The translations under genes were made by a program, and so were the position numbers. Shown here piece by piece: positions 44,683 through 56,984 of a DNA stretch of 64,000 nucleotides (positions within the stretch are counted from its first letter, which is position 1; each line of letters starts with the position of its first letter). The DNA comes from Subtercola boreus. Lineage in GTDB: Bacteria > Actinomycetota > Actinomycetes > Actinomycetales > Microbacteriaceae. The stretch is from the NCBI RefSeq assembly GCF_003399635.1, contig NZ_NBXB01000011.1, positions 186,001 through 250,000 on the forward strand. Direction: 5' to 3'. The notes beneath the pieces were generated by a model, which was not told where the DNA came from, did no database searches, and saw nothing but the letters and a program-made list of their open reading frames with translations.

Positions 44683-46091
44683 GACCGGCTTCCTGTGGGA
44701 GGTGAGGGGGGAGAAGGTGGGGAGGGGGGAGCGGGTGGGGAGGCTGGCGGTGCGGAGCGGGGCGTGCGCCCGACAGCGACTTGTACGCGGCGTTCGACCA
44801 TCGACAGCTGGTGCGAGAGGTCGAGCAGCTCGGCGTCGGTTCGCGGGAGCCGGTTCACGAGAATTCCGGCCAGGTCGCCAGGCAGCAGTCCGGTCGCGGC
44901 CGCGACGGCGTCCACGACCTCGGGCAGCGCGGCGGAACGGGGGAGTCCGAGCAGCCCGGAGAGCCTCGTCACGGTGCCGATCCGCAGAGCATCCAGAGCC
45001 CGGGTTCGCGCGTTCGAGCGCGCATAGAGCCGTGCCCGGCCCATGACGGTCTCAGAGCCGCGCACGATCACCGGCAGGTTCTCGACCACCACGGGCCCGA
45101 GCCTGCGGCCCCGCCAGAGCGCCGCGGCCAGGAACACCACGACCAGGAGCAGAACGAGCGGGGTGACCCAGCCGGGCGTCAGGGCGCCGAGGCTCGGGGG
45201 GCCTGTCTGGGGAAGGTCGGCCGCAGAGGGCAGGTACCAGATGAGGTGGTCGGTGCCGCCGAGGAGGCCCAGCGCCAGGCTCGCGTTGCCGGCCTCGAGG
45301 GTGTGTTCGTTCGTCAGGACTCCGGATGCCCCGAGCACTGTCACGACGGAGTCACCCCGTTGCTCCTGTACAAGTGAGAAGCCGCCGTCACCGGCCGGGA
45401 AGCATTCGGCACCGGCACCGGATTCGCTGCTGCCGGCGTCAGCGCTGCCGGATCCTCCCTCGAACCGGTATCCGCTCCCCGACGTCGAGATCGTGCCTGC
45501 GCGTTCGGCCACGGGCAGTGCGCAGTCGGCGTCAGCGACGGAGGGAGTACCGACCACACCAGTCACCGAGACGCCGGGCGCGAGGGCGTCGAGCGTGAAG
45601 ATGTCCGGTTGGACGAGCACGATCCGGCCACCGAGCGCGGCGAGGTCTGCCGCGCGGTCCACGGGCAGGAAGCTGTTCGGGTCGTAGATGAGCACAGTCG
45701 GGTCGCCGCCCGCACCGCCCGCGCTGCCCGCACCGCCCGCACCGCCCGCACCGTCCGCGCCGCCGCCCGCGCGGGCGTCGGCCACCGCGCGCACCGCCGC
45801 ATCGAGCGTGTCCGCCGTCGTCACCGTCACACCCTGCTGGCCGAGCACCTCGGCGACCGCCTTCGAGCCGGTCGGAGCTGCGCTCGTCGTCGACAGGTCG
45901 GAGCCGCCCTCCGCGCCGGAGACACCGCGGATGAGCAGCAGCACCAGGCTCGCGATCACGATGAAGACGCCGGCACCCAGCCAGAACGACCATCGCCGGA
46001 AGAAGACTCGCACAGTGGGCGTCGATGACGGCGACGGGCCGGGCGTCACCGACGACGGCGGGGCGGTCGCAGCCGCCTTCAGCACGGTCAC
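44679..46091 (-). CDS. DUF4350 domain membrane protein
   Basis: A 470-residue protein with a TM helix near 37-57, an extracytoplasmic DUF4350 domain (GSKAVAEVLGQQGVTVTTADTLDAAV, then ILVY/VLIYDPNSFLP-type strands; here shortened: SKAVAEVLGQ and LIYDPNSFL), a second TM at about 310-330 and a cytoplasmic helical part ending in a Pro/Ser tail. A Gly/Ala low-complexity insert (about 110-126) interrupts the domain. Role unknown; always linked to MoxR, DUF58 and DUF4129 in actinobacteria. Overlaps both neighbours by 4 bases. Confidence 0.85.
45705..45775 (-). repeat. Gly/Ala-coding GC repeat in the DUF4350 gene
   Basis: Repeated CCCGCACCG units code GAGGAGGAG-type residues inside the extracytoplasmic domain, a likely slippage hot spot. 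Confidence 0.6.
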
Positions 46092-46738
46092 CGGGCGCCG
46101 ATCCGCTCGCGCCCAGCCGGAACCGCATCCCGCAGCGTCGCCTCGAGTGCGACCAGCTGCTCGTACGATTCCCGGGTTCCGGATGTCCCCAGGTACCGCA
46201 CCTCGTCGAACACTCTCGCAGCCGACGCCAGCCGCCTCGCTTCGCCCGGGTACGACGCGGCCGCGCGCGCGGCGACGTCCTGCGCCGTGCTGCCCGGATC
46301 GATGCGGATGACCGTGCGTTCCGCCTGTCGCCGGGCAAGGGAACGGTAGAGCTCCTCGATCGCCGTGCGATAGTCGCCCGACCGGGCCGCTCTCACCGCG
46401 GACGCCCGCAACTCGGCCGAGCTCCGCCGGTCATCCGACCCGAACAGGGAACGCAACTCCACGGGGGCCGAGCGGTTCCGCCGGGGACGCCCGAAGATGA
46501 TGAAGGCCACCACGATGAGCGCGACCAGAACGATTGTCGCGAGCACCGGGAGGATGCCGCCGAAGTCGCCGCCCGACGGCAGCACCAGGCTGTTGAGCCA
46601 GTGCTCCACCGCCGATGCGGCCTGGTCGAGCCAGGTGGGTTTCGCGGACTGGTATTCGGGCTTGGCGAGCTCCCCCTGGAGGAGCTGGCGGGCATCCGGA
46701 GCCGACGGATCGACCGGTACGTCGCCGAGAAGGAACAC
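46088..46738 (-). CDS. DUF4129 domain membrane protein
   Basis: A 216-residue protein: an extracytoplasmic N-terminus (DVPVDPSAPDARQLLQGEL), one TM helix (about 64-83), and a cytoplasmic DUF4129 domain (RAARSGDYRTAIEELYRSL, TAQDVAARAA) resembling the C-terminus of some transglutaminase-like proteins. The GTG at 46738 is chosen because it follows the previous stop by 13 bases and yields the usual family N-terminus; a TTG at 46768 would overlap the upstream gene. Part of the MoxR operon, 4-base overlap with DUF4350. Confidence 0.85.
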   Translation of the reverse strand: MFLLGDVPVDPSAPDARQLLQGELAKPEYQSAKPTWLDQAASAVEHWLNSLVLPSGGDFGGILPVLATIVLVALIVVAFIIFGRPRRNRSAPVELRSLFGSDDRRSSAELRASAVRAARSGDYRTAIEELYRSLARRQAERTVIRIDPGSTAQDVAARAAASYPGEARRLASAARVFDEVRYLGTSGTRESYEQLVALEATLRDAVPAGRERIGAR

Positions 46739-46751
46739 GACGGGGCCGCCC

Positions 46752-47942
46752 TCAGGCCCGCCCGGCAACCCGGAACAGATCCTCGTCAGCGCCTCGGTGA
46801 CCGCTCTCCCGGGCCTCGACGAACCGGATCAGTTCGAGATCGAGCCCCTCCTTGCGGATGCGGAGGTCGACGTAGATGACCGACACTGTCGCCGCCTGGA
46901 CCACGGAGCTGATCGCGCCGAACACGAGCTGGACGACGCCGATCACCAGGTAGAGCCCGCCGATCAGCAGCACGTCGGACGGGAAGCCCGAACCATCCGT
47001 GCCGTTCGGTGCGAGCACTCCGACGCCGAGCCCGAAGATCAGGCTGATCGGCTGAACGACCACCTGCGACGCCACAGACACGATCGCGCCGACGAGCCAC
47101 TCGGTGCCGAGCGTCCGCCAGAAGAAGCGGTCGGTCAGCCGCCACGACCGGGCGATCGCCCCGCGAACCCCGGCCCGTTCGAGCACGATGATGCAGGGCA
47201 CGAGCGACAGCTTCGTCGTGAGCCAGGCTGCCAGCACCGCGATGGCGAGGAAGGCGAGGATGCCGAACACCACCGCCAGCACGGCCCCGACCGTGCCGAG
47301 GAACGTGAGCAGCACGATCACGCCGACCACGGCGCCCAGAACGATGACCACCACGGCGGCCTGCAGAAGCGTCCAGAGGGCGAGCGGCCAGATGCGGCGC
47401 GCGGCGGCTCGCCAGAGTTCGCCCAGCCGGCGCTTCTCGCCGAGGATCTCCCGCGACACTTCGATGACCAGGATGCTCTGCAGCAGGGCGCTCGTGATCA
47501 GGGCGACGGCCAGCGGAATCAGGGTGCTCAGCAGCACGATCGCCGTCGACCCGGCCTGGATGGAGTCGTAGTCGGCCGCCGACGCGGAATCCACCCGCGT
47601 GAAGGCGAGCAGCACGGCGCCACCCACGATCAGCGCGGTGACGAGACCGATCGTGAACTGGATGATCAGGGCGCTGCCGAGCGTCGCCCGAGGGTTTCGG
47701 CGGAGCACCTGGAACGGCGCACCGAGCAGGGTGCCGAAGCTGAGGGGTCGGAGCGGCACGAGCCCCGGCTTCGGCGGCGGCGCCCACTGCTGCTGCCCCG
47801 GCTGCCCCGGGTACTGCTGCTGCCCCGGGTGCTGCCCCGGCAGGGGCTGCGGAGGGTACGGCAGGGGGGACTGTCGACTGACAGTCGGAGGCGCTTCGAC
47901 AGGCGGAACCCCCGCCGCCCGTCCATCGTTGTTGTCGCTCAC
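46752..47942 (-). CDS. Membrane protein with GPDPase membrane-like domain
   Basis: A 396-residue protein. Residues 1-60 are a Pro/Gln/Gly-rich tail with PGQ repeats, followed by about eight TM helices in two blocks, with GTLLGAPFQVLRRNPRATLGSAL and RGAIARSWRLTDRFFWRTLGT motifs (shortened: FQVLRRNPRATLG; SWRLTDRFFWRTLG) seen in the GPDPase membrane-domain family. No phosphodiesterase catalytic domain is present, so enzymatic naming would be wrong. It is the first gene of the DUF4129-DUF4350-MoxR-DUF58 operon, starts at GTG, and is divergent from mtrA across 178 bases. Confidence 0.85.
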   Translation of the reverse strand: MSDNNDGRAAGVPPVEAPPTVSRQSPLPYPPQPLPGQHPGQQQYPGQPGQQQWAPPPKPGLVPLRPLSFGTLLGAPFQVLRRNPRATLGSALIIQFTIGLVTALIVGGAVLLAFTRVDSASAADYDSIQAGSTAIVLLSTLIPLAVALITSALLQSILVIEVSREILGEKRRLGELWRAAARRIWPLALWTLLQAAVVVIVLGAVVGVIVLLTFLGTVGAVLAVVFGILAFLAIAVLAAWLTTKLSLVPCIIVLERAGVRGAIARSWRLTDRFFWRTLGTEWLVGAIVSVASQVVVQPISLIFGLGVGVLAPNGTDGSGFPSDVLLIGGLYLVIGVVQLVFGAISSVVQAATVSVIYVDLRIRKEGLDLELIRFVEARESGHRGADEDLFRVAGRA

Positions 47943-48107
47943 CGGTCAATGCTCGCACACCGCACAGCGAGCATCCCGGTCGGAAAGGGCGCCCGAGGGC
48001 CCCGGCGGGGCCCGCTCGCGACAAAAACTCACTTGAGCGACGAGGTGACGTCGTCCACCCGGTGCCCGGAGGGGACTGCCTCGCAGCCCTCCCCGGGCCC
48101 GCTCGAC

Positions 48108-48113
48108 TATCCT
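48108..48113 (+). promoter_or_regulatory. -10 box TATCCT of mtrA
   Basis: TATCCT ends 7 bases before the mtrA ATG. A GC-rich inverted repeat (GGGCCCCGGCGGGGCCCG, 47996-48013) lies about 100 bases upstream in the divergent gap. Confidence 0.5.
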
Positions 48114-48120
48114 GATCAGC

Positions 48121-48807
48121 ATGGATGCTCGCATACTCGTGGTCGACGACGACCCCGCGCTCGCCGAGATGATCGGCATCGTGCTGCAGACCGAGGGTTT
48201 CGAGCCGATCTTCTGCGCCGACGGCTCCGAAGCGCTCGCCGCGTTCCAGCAGTCGAAGCCCGAACTGGTGCTGCTCGACCTGATGCTGCCCGGGCTCGAC
48301 GGCATCGAGGTGTGCGCCCAGATCCGGGGGGAGTCGGGGGTACCGATCATCATGCTCACCGCGAAGTCCGACACGATGGATGTGGTGAAGGGGCTCGAGT
48401 CCGGCGCCGACGACTACATCGTCAAGCCGTTCAACCCGAAGGAACTGGTGGCGCGCATCCGCACCAGGCTGAGGCAGAACCCCGTGAACGCGCCCACCAG
48501 CGGGGTACTCCGGATCGGCGACCTCGAGCTCGACATCGAGGGCCACGAGGTTCGGCGGGGCGCCGGGCGCATCAACCTCACCCCGCTCGAGTTCGACCTG
48601 CTCCAGGCGCTCTCCTCCAAACCCCAGCAGGTCTTCACCCGCGAGATGCTGCTCGAGCAGGTCTGGGGCTACCACTACAAGGCCGACACGAGGCTCGTGA
48701 ATGTGCACGTGCAGCGGCTGCGGGCGAAGGTCGAGGAAGACCCCGACAACCCCCGCATCGTCATGACGGTGCGGGGTGTCGGTTACCGGGCCGGCGCCGT
48801 CATCTGA
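48121..48807 (+). CDS. mtrA: Response regulator MtrA
   Basis: OmpR-family regulator of cell-wall, division and osmotic genes in actinobacteria. The 228-residue protein has a receiver domain with the acidic pocket Asp9-Asp11, phospho-acceptor Asp53 in LVLLDLMLPG and the switch Lys in IVKPF, then a winged-helix domain with LTPLEFDLLQAL and NVHVQRLRAKVE. ATG 48121 is the first codon after the TATCCT box. mtrB starts 17 bases after the stop and lpqB overlaps mtrB, the standard MtrA-MtrB-LpqB operon. Confidence 0.96.
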   Translation: MDARILVVDDDPALAEMIGIVLQTEGFEPIFCADGSEALAAFQQSKPELVLLDLMLPGLDGIEVCAQIRGESGVPIIMLTAKSDTMDVVKGLESGADDYIVKPFNPKELVARIRTRLRQNPVNAPTSGVLRIGDLELDIEGHEVRRGAGRINLTPLEFDLLQALSSKPQQVFTREMLLEQVWGYHYKADTRLVNVHVQRLRAKVEEDPDNPRIVMTVRGVGYRAGAVI

Positions 48808-48824
48808 CGTGACGGCTCCCTGAC

Positions 48825-50474
48825 GTGACGGCGGCGGATGCCCGGCTGGGCCGGAGCCACATCGGACCCTTCCTCGCGAGGGAGTGGCGCGCCTGGCCGC
48901 GTCAGTTGCGGGGCGCCTGGCGGCAGTCGCTGCAGTTCCGCACGATCGTCATCACCATCGGCTTGACGACGGTCGCCCTGCTCGGCGCGGGCATCTACAC
49001 CTCGGTCAGCATCGGCAACGACCTGTTCCATTCGCGCCTGAACCAGGTGCTCGCCGACTCCAACCAGGCGGCGCAGGCCGCCCAGACCATCTTCGACGCC
49101 TCCGATTCCACGTCGGAGACCTCGGTGAGCACACTGCTGAATTCTGCGCAGTCGAAGATCACATCATCCTCGTCGTCGCGCCTCATCGCCATCCTCACCG
49201 CGCCGGGCAACGACCAGGGCACCACCTCGTTCCTGCCGTTCGCGAGCCCCGCCCTGAACGCCAAGGGCCTGATCTCCGACTCGCTGAAGGGCGAGGTCAC
49301 CGGCGGCGACGGAACCCAGACCCAGTACTGGCAGTCCGTGGCGCTGCCGAACAGCACCGGCGGCACCGACCCGGGCATCATCGTGGGTACCCCGCTCACC
49401 ATCCCGAGCGCCGGCCAGTACCAGCTCTACCTCGGCTACAACCTCGCCGACGCCGGCCAGACCCTCAGCTTCGTGCAGCAGACGCTCTGGATCGCCGGCC
49501 TCCTGCTCACCCTTCTGATCGCTGTGGTGGCCTGGGTGATCGTGCGGCTGGTTATCGAGCCGATCCGCATCACGGCCGAGACCAGCGAGCAGCTCGCTGC
49601 GGGCCGACTGGAGGTGCGCATCCCCGAGAAGGGTGACGACATCCTCGCCACGCTGGCGCGCTCCTTCAACGGCATGGCCGACAGCATGCAGGGGCAGATC
49701 ACGCAGCTCGCAGAACTCTCCCAACTGCAGCAGAGATTCGTATCGGATGTCTCGCACGAACTCCGCACGCCCCTGACGACCATCAGACTGGCCGGTGACA
49801 TGCTCTACGACCAACGCGACACCTTCGAACCGGCGATCGGTCGCACCGCGGAGCTGCTGCACACCCAGACGGTGCGTTTCGAGATGCTGCTCGGCGATCT
49901 GCTCGAGATCAGCCGGTTCGACGCCGGATCGGCCGACCTGAACGTCGAATCGACCAACCTCGTGCGCCTGGCAGAGGACGCGGTCGACCAGATGCAGCCG
50001 CTGGCCGCCTCGACGGGCTCCGAGATCCGCGTCTTCGCCCCCGGCGGCTACGTGGAGGTCGAACTCGACGCGAGCCGCATCCGGCGCATCCTGACCAACC
50101 TGCTCGGCAATGCGATCGAGCACGGCGAAGGCCGGCCGATCGTGGTCTCGGTCGACAGCAACGTGTCGTCCATCGCCGTCGCGGTGCGCGACTACGGCAT
50201 CGGCATGAGCCCCGAGGAGGCCGAGCGCGTGTTCGAACGGTTCTGGCGGGCGGACCCCTCCCGAAAGCGCACCATCGGTGGCACGGGCCTCGGCCTCGCG
50301 ATCTCGCTCGAAGACGCAGCCCTCCACCGGGGTGCGCTCGAGGTGTGGTCCGAGAGCGGTGCCGGCAGCTGCTTCCGCCTCACGCTGCCGCGCATCCACG
50401 GGCACTCCGCCGGAACGTCGCCGCTTCCGCTGCCGCCCGATGATGCAGGGCACTCGTTCGGGGAGACCCGGTGA
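48825..50474 (+). CDS. mtrB: Sensor histidine kinase MtrB
   Basis: A 549-residue membrane kinase that phosphorylates MtrA. TM1 is at about 43-63 and TM2 at 220-243 with an extracytoplasmic sensor between; then HAMP (RITAETSEQLAAGRLEVRIP region), HisKA with His311 in VSHELRTPL, and HATPase with N box NLLGNAIEHGEG, G1 DYGIGM and G2 GGTGLGLAI. The GTG start follows mtrA by 17 bases. Its stop overlaps the lpqB GTG by 4 bases. Confidence 0.96.
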   Translation: MTAADARLGRSHIGPFLAREWRAWPRQLRGAWRQSLQFRTIVITIGLTTVALLGAGIYTSVSIGNDLFHSRLNQVLADSNQAAQAAQTIFDASDSTSETSVSTLLNSAQSKITSSSSSRLIAILTAPGNDQGTTSFLPFASPALNAKGLISDSLKGEVTGGDGTQTQYWQSVALPNSTGGTDPGIIVGTPLTIPSAGQYQLYLGYNLADAGQTLSFVQQTLWIAGLLLTLLIAVVAWVIVRLVIEPIRITAETSEQLAAGRLEVRIPEKGDDILATLARSFNGMADSMQGQITQLAELSQLQQRFVSDVSHELRTPLTTIRLAGDMLYDQRDTFEPAIGRTAELLHTQTVRFEMLLGDLLEISRFDAGSADLNVESTNLVRLAEDAVDQMQPLAASTGSEIRVFAPGGYVEVELDASRIRRILTNLLGNAIEHGEGRPIVVSVDSNVSSIAVAVRDYGIGMSPEEAERVFERFWRADPSRKRTIGGTGLGLAISLEDAALHRGALEVWSESGAGSCFRLTLPRIHGHSAGTSPLPLPPDDAGHSFGETR

Positions 50475-52144
50475 GGGCCGGGCGCCTGCGGGTGACAGCG
50501 GTGCTGGCGGTGGCCGCCGCCGCCGTTCTCGCGATCTCCGGATGCACGGGCATCCCCGACGCCGGGGGAGTGCACGCCCAGCCCGCGAGTTCGGCACCCG
50601 ACGACATCGACGTGATCCTGCTTCCGCCGGGGCCGGTGCCGGATGCGAACCAGACGCAGATACTGAACGGCTTCCTGCAGGCCGCGGCGAGCCCCCAGAA
50701 CGACTACGCGGTCGCCCGGAGTTTTCTGTCCACGGGCTTCGAGAAGCAGTGGGATCCGAACGCGGGCGTTCTGATCGACGCGGGCCAACTCTCCTTCACC
50801 ACCCAGTCCGACACCGCGATGAGCGTCAGCGTCACTCCGCAGGCCGAGGTGGACGGCATGGGGGACTACGTCGAGAACTCGTCGACCGCCGCCGTCACCA
50901 TCCCGTTCCAGTTCACCCAGGAGAACGGCCAGTGGCGCATCAACCTGGCCAACCCGGGCATCATCCTCGAACAGACACGGTTCAACCAGGTGTTCAGTTC
51001 GCACTCCCTCTATTTCTACGATCCGACGTACACCTACCTGGTTCCGGATGTGCGGTGGTTCCCCAAAGACGAGACGACCGGCACGCGCGTGGTGAAGGCC
51101 CTCCTCGCGGGCCCGACGCCGTGGCTCGGGCAGGGCGCTATCGTCACCGCCTTCCCGGACGGCACTGAGACGTCGTCGGTTGTGGTGTCGTCGGGCAAGG
51201 CGAACGTCGACCTGTCGAACCAGGTGCTCACCCAGACGCCGGAGGCGCAGCAGCGGATGCAGGCGCAGCTCGACGCCTCGCTCGGGTCGGTGGCGTCTGT
51301 CGCCGCGGTCGCGATCACTGTGAACCAGGCCCTGCTCACCATTCCCGCGGGCGTGGCGCCGGTGTTCGCGCCACGGGTCGATTCGAAGGCGCTCGTGCTG
51401 CAGTCGGGAGCCTTCGGCTACCTCAGCAGCAGCGCGCTCGTGCCGATCCCGACAGTGAGCGACAAGGTGCAGGCGCTCGCCCCTCTCTCTGTGACCTCGT
51501 CGTCGAAGGTGCTGGCGGTCGGTACCACGACTGGCGTGTTCGCCGTGCAGTCGGGCGACAACCAGCCGGTGCTGGTCGACAGTCGGCCGGGGCTGCTGGC
51601 GCCGACGCTCGACCCGTCCGGTTACGTGTGGACCGTTCCCGCCGGCACACCGGAGGCGGTGCAGGCCTACGGCAGTGACGGTTCCGTGCATCCGGTGGCG
51701 GTCGACTGGGATGGAGCCTCCTCCATCGTGTCGCTGGATGTCTCCCGCGACGGCACGCGGGCGCTGGCGTTCACCCTCACCGACGGCGTGCCACGGCTGA
51801 TCGTGGCCGCGATCATCCGCAACTCGTCCGGTGCGCCCGAGAGGCTGGGCGATCCGGTGACTCTCGCGTCGGGCTCAGGAACACCCCTCGACGCAACCTG
51901 GGTCGACTCGTCGAACGTCGCGTCGCTCACCGTGACGTCCGGCGGTGACGACCGGGTGGTTCTGCAGGAGATCGGCGGTATGAGCTCGCCGCTCGGCATT
52001 CCGACGAACGGTGCTTCACTCGCGGGGTCGAACGACGTGACCGGGCTCTGGCTGCTGACCTCGACGGGTGAGCTGCAGCAGCAGCGCGGAAGTGGCTGGC
52101 AGACCACGGCGAAGTCGGTCTCGCTCCTCGCCACGCAGACCTGA
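50471..52144 (+). CDS. lpqB: Lipoprotein LpqB, MtrB accessory
   Basis: A 557-residue lipoprotein that binds the MtrB sensor domain and tunes MtrA signalling in mycobacteria. Lipobox LAISGC gives lipidated Cys25 after an N-terminal signal peptide. A GerMN domain follows (about 175-300, with RVVKALLAGPTPWLG), then a C-terminal beta-propeller-like region (about 315-557). GTG start, coupled to mtrB by a 4-base overlap. The 106-base gap before comF has no clear terminator. Confidence 0.93.
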   Translation: MRAGRLRVTAVLAVAAAAVLAISGCTGIPDAGGVHAQPASSAPDDIDVILLPPGPVPDANQTQILNGFLQAAASPQNDYAVARSFLSTGFEKQWDPNAGVLIDAGQLSFTTQSDTAMSVSVTPQAEVDGMGDYVENSSTAAVTIPFQFTQENGQWRINLANPGIILEQTRFNQVFSSHSLYFYDPTYTYLVPDVRWFPKDETTGTRVVKALLAGPTPWLGQGAIVTAFPDGTETSSVVVSSGKANVDLSNQVLTQTPEAQQRMQAQLDASLGSVASVAAVAITVNQALLTIPAGVAPVFAPRVDSKALVLQSGAFGYLSSSALVPIPTVSDKVQALAPLSVTSSSKVLAVGTTTGVFAVQSGDNQPVLVDSRPGLLAPTLDPSGYVWTVPAGTPEAVQAYGSDGSVHPVAVDWDGASSIVSLDVSRDGTRALAFTLTDGVPRLIVAAIIRNSSGAPERLGDPVTLASGSGTPLDATWVDSSNVASLTVTSGGDDRVVLQEIGGMSSPLGIPTNGASLAGSNDVTGLWLLTSTGELQQQRGSGWQTTAKSVSLLATQT

Positions 52145-52250
52145 TCCGTGGCGCTTTGCGTCTCCTCCACAGGCGCGGGCCAGGGGGCGTTCTCCACTGA
52201 TCGCGCGGATGCTCGTTTCCCTCGCCGGTGCGAGCGGAAGAGTGGGGGCC

Positions 52251-53072
52251 ATGAACCCCCACACATTCCCCTTCCTGGAGACCACCGTCGGCCGGGCGCT
52301 CGCAGCAGCCGTCGCGGTGATCCTGCCGACCGAGTGCGTCGGGTGCGGCGCACGTGACCGCGCGCTCTGCGCGGTGTGCAGCGAGACGATCGGGGCGTCG
52401 CCGCCACCCTCGGCGGCCCCGTCACCCGCATCGGCTTGGCAATCCTCGCCCGGCGCCCGGTCGTGCGAGCTCGTCATCGAGGCGCTTCAGGAGCCGCCTC
52501 TCCGGGTGTGGGCGGGCGTGCCGTACGGCACCGTGGTGAGTTCGGCGCTCTCGGCTTTCAAGGAGGCAGGGCGTACCGATGCGGCCCGTCCGCTGGCCCG
52601 GGTGCTCGAGTCGTCGATTCTGGATGCGCGAACCGACCTCGAGGGCCGGCTGCCCCCGGGCGCGGTGCTCGAACTCACGGTCGCGCCGTCGTCCCGCGCC
52701 GCGTTCCGTCGGCGTGGCTACCACCCGGTGGAGCTCCTCGCGGTGCGGGCGCGCGGAGCGCTCCCAATTGCGCGGACGCTCCGGGTCGCCCGGCCTGTCG
52801 CCGACCAGGCCGGACTCGGCAGAGAGGCGCGGAGGGCGAATCTCAACGGATCCCTGGAGGTTCGGAGCAAGCTCTCAGGGGCGCTCGACGGGCGCCATTT
52901 CCTGGTCGTCGACGATGTCACCACGACCGGTTCCACGCTCGTGGAATGCCGCAGGGCGCTGGAATCAGTGGGCGCGACGGTGTGGGGTGCGGCGACGCTC
53001 GCCTACACGCCGAAGCACCACGGAGCATCCACCGTGCGTCCGGTGGGCGAACGGGAGGGGCAGATGGGATGA
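52251..53072 (+). CDS. ComF-family phosphoribosyltransferase-like protein
   Basis: A 273-residue ComF/GntX-family protein. An N-terminal zinc-ribbon (Cys29-x2-Cys32 and Cys40-x2-Cys43) is followed by a type-I PRTase fold with the PRPP loop LVVDDVTTTGSTL (about 222-235) and RRGYHPVELLA. In competent bacteria ComF helps DNA uptake; in actinobacteria the gene stands between lpqB and hpf and its role is not established. ATG 52251 has GGAAG and a G-rich stretch upstream; longer frames overlap the lpqB tail without coding sense. Confidence 0.9.
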   Translation: MNPHTFPFLETTVGRALAAAVAVILPTECVGCGARDRALCAVCSETIGASPPPSAAPSPASAWQSSPGARSCELVIEALQEPPLRVWAGVPYGTVVSSALSAFKEAGRTDAARPLARVLESSILDARTDLEGRLPPGAVLELTVAPSSRAAFRRRGYHPVELLAVRARGALPIARTLRVARPVADQAGLGREARRANLNGSLEVRSKLSGALDGRHFLVVDDVTTTGSTLVECRRALESVGATVWGAATLAYTPKHHGASTVRPVGEREGQMG

Positions 53073-53076
53073 ACGG

Positions 53077-53106
53077 ATGACACGGGGTGCTGAAGACGAC
53101 TACGGT
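53077..53106 (+). promoter_or_regulatory. hpf promoter candidate (ATGACA-18-TACGGT)
   Basis: ATGACA at 53077-53082 and TACGGT at 53101-53106 are 18 bases apart; a leader of about 64 bases follows with AGGAG before the hpf ATG. Confidence 0.45.
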
Positions 53107-53176
53107 GGGGGAAAAGGCGCGGAAGAACTCGCTTTGGTCCCAGGGCGGCACGTCTTTTTGAGACTAGGAGATTGCC

Positions 53177-53893
53177 ATGGAGATCAACATCACGGGCCGA
53201 AACCTAGGGATCACCGATCGATTCCGGAGCTACGCGACCGAGAAGGCCGACAAGGTCTCACACCTCGCCGATCGGGCACTCGCCCTCGAGATCAAGGTGT
53301 GCCGGCACAGTTCTGCGAACACCTCCGGTGGAGACGACCGGGTCGAGCTCACCCTCATCGGGCCCGGGCCGATCGTCCGGGCGGAGAGTGCGGGCAGCGA
53401 CAAATACGTGGCCTTCGATCTCGCGATCGCCAAGCTCCTCGAACGGATCCGACGCGCGAAGGACCGCAAGAAGGTGCACCGTGGACAGCACCGGCCGGTC
53501 TCGCTCCGAGAGGCGTCGATCACCGACTTCAATCTCACCGACCTGAAACCTGCCGAAGCCGAGGTGCTCGCCCAGGTGAGCACCGGAGCCGTGCAGACGG
53601 TGCCGGCCGCGGTCGGCACGGCAGAGTCCGAGTCGGTGGATCCGGCCGAGGAGGCCTGGTCGCCGGTCGTCATCCGCACGAAGGTCTTCGCGGCGGCCCC
53701 CATGACGGTCGACGACGCGCTCTACCTGATGGAGCTCGTCGGTCACGACTTCTACCTCTTCGTCGACTCCGAATCCGGAAGGCCGAGTGTGGTCTACCGC
53801 CGGAAGGGCTGGGACTACGGAGTGATCGGGCTCGACGACAGCGCGTCGGCGCTGCTCGTGGATGCCCGGCAGGCTGAAGGAGTTCTCGCCTAG
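53177..53893 (+). CDS. hpf: Ribosome hibernation-promoting factor, long form
   Basis: A 238-residue protein that binds the 30S decoding region and, through its C-terminal domain, pairs 70S ribosomes into inactive 100S dimers. The N-terminal HPF/RaiA domain is residues 1-105 (GRNLGITDRFRSYATEKADK; KVHRGQHRP at its end); a variable linker (about 110-175) leads to the dimerisation domain (VVIRTKVFAAAPMTVDDALYLMELVGHDFYLF, shortened: KVFAAAPMTVDDAL and LVGHDFYLF). ATG 53177 has AGGAG 7 bases upstream. A strong hairpin ends the transcript before secA, as in mycobacteria where these genes are adjacent. Confidence 0.95.
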   Translation: MEINITGRNLGITDRFRSYATEKADKVSHLADRALALEIKVCRHSSANTSGGDDRVELTLIGPGPIVRAESAGSDKYVAFDLAIAKLLERIRRAKDRKKVHRGQHRPVSLREASITDFNLTDLKPAEAEVLAQVSTGAVQTVPAAVGTAESESVDPAEEAWSPVVIRTKVFAAAPMTVDDALYLMELVGHDFYLFVDSESGRPSVVYRRKGWDYGVIGLDDSASALLVDARQAEGVLA

Positions 53894-53921
53894 GGAGTTC
53901 TCCCGCAGTATGGGAGATGAA

Positions 53922-53955
53922 CCGGGGGTGCGGCGCTGAGGCGCCGCACCCCCGG
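53922..53955 (+). terminator. Strong hairpin after hpf
   Basis: A perfect 15-bp stem (CCGGGGGTGCGGCGC with its complement) and a TGAG loop, 28 bases after the hpf stop. Only a weak T-rich tail follows. Confidence 0.8.
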
Positions 53956-53996
53956 CGTTCGTTATACAGACCCTCAGGTACGACAACTAGTATTGC

Positions 53997-54002
53997 TATG
54001 AT
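53997..54002 (+). promoter_or_regulatory. -10 box TATGAT of secA
   Basis: TATGAT, 39 bases before the secA GTG, gives a leader of about 33 bases with GTAGGAG. The -35 is not clear. Confidence 0.4.
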
Positions 54003-54041
54003 TACCGGCTGGATCATGGCTGGTTCGGTAGGAGATTCAAC

Positions 54042-56897
<2,856 letters not shown>

Positions 56898-56914
56898 CGA
56901 CCTGCCCGAACACC

Positions 56915-56961
56915 AGCGACAGAGCCCCGCCGCGCACATGCGCGGGCGGGGCTCTGTCGCT
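56915..56961. terminator. Bidirectional hairpin between secA and the Rv3235-family gene
   Basis: Arms of 21 and 22 bases (AGCGACAGAGCCCCGCC... and complement) pair with a single bulge around an ACAT loop. It lies midway between two convergent stops. Confidence 0.8.
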
Positions 56962-56984
56962 CCGGGCGTGTCAAGACCCGCAGC

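Noticed and set aside
46739-46768. TTG at 46768 as start of the DUF4129 gene
   Set aside because: It would overlap the upstream gene by 17 bases without a ribosome-binding site; GTG 46738 gives the normal family N-terminus.
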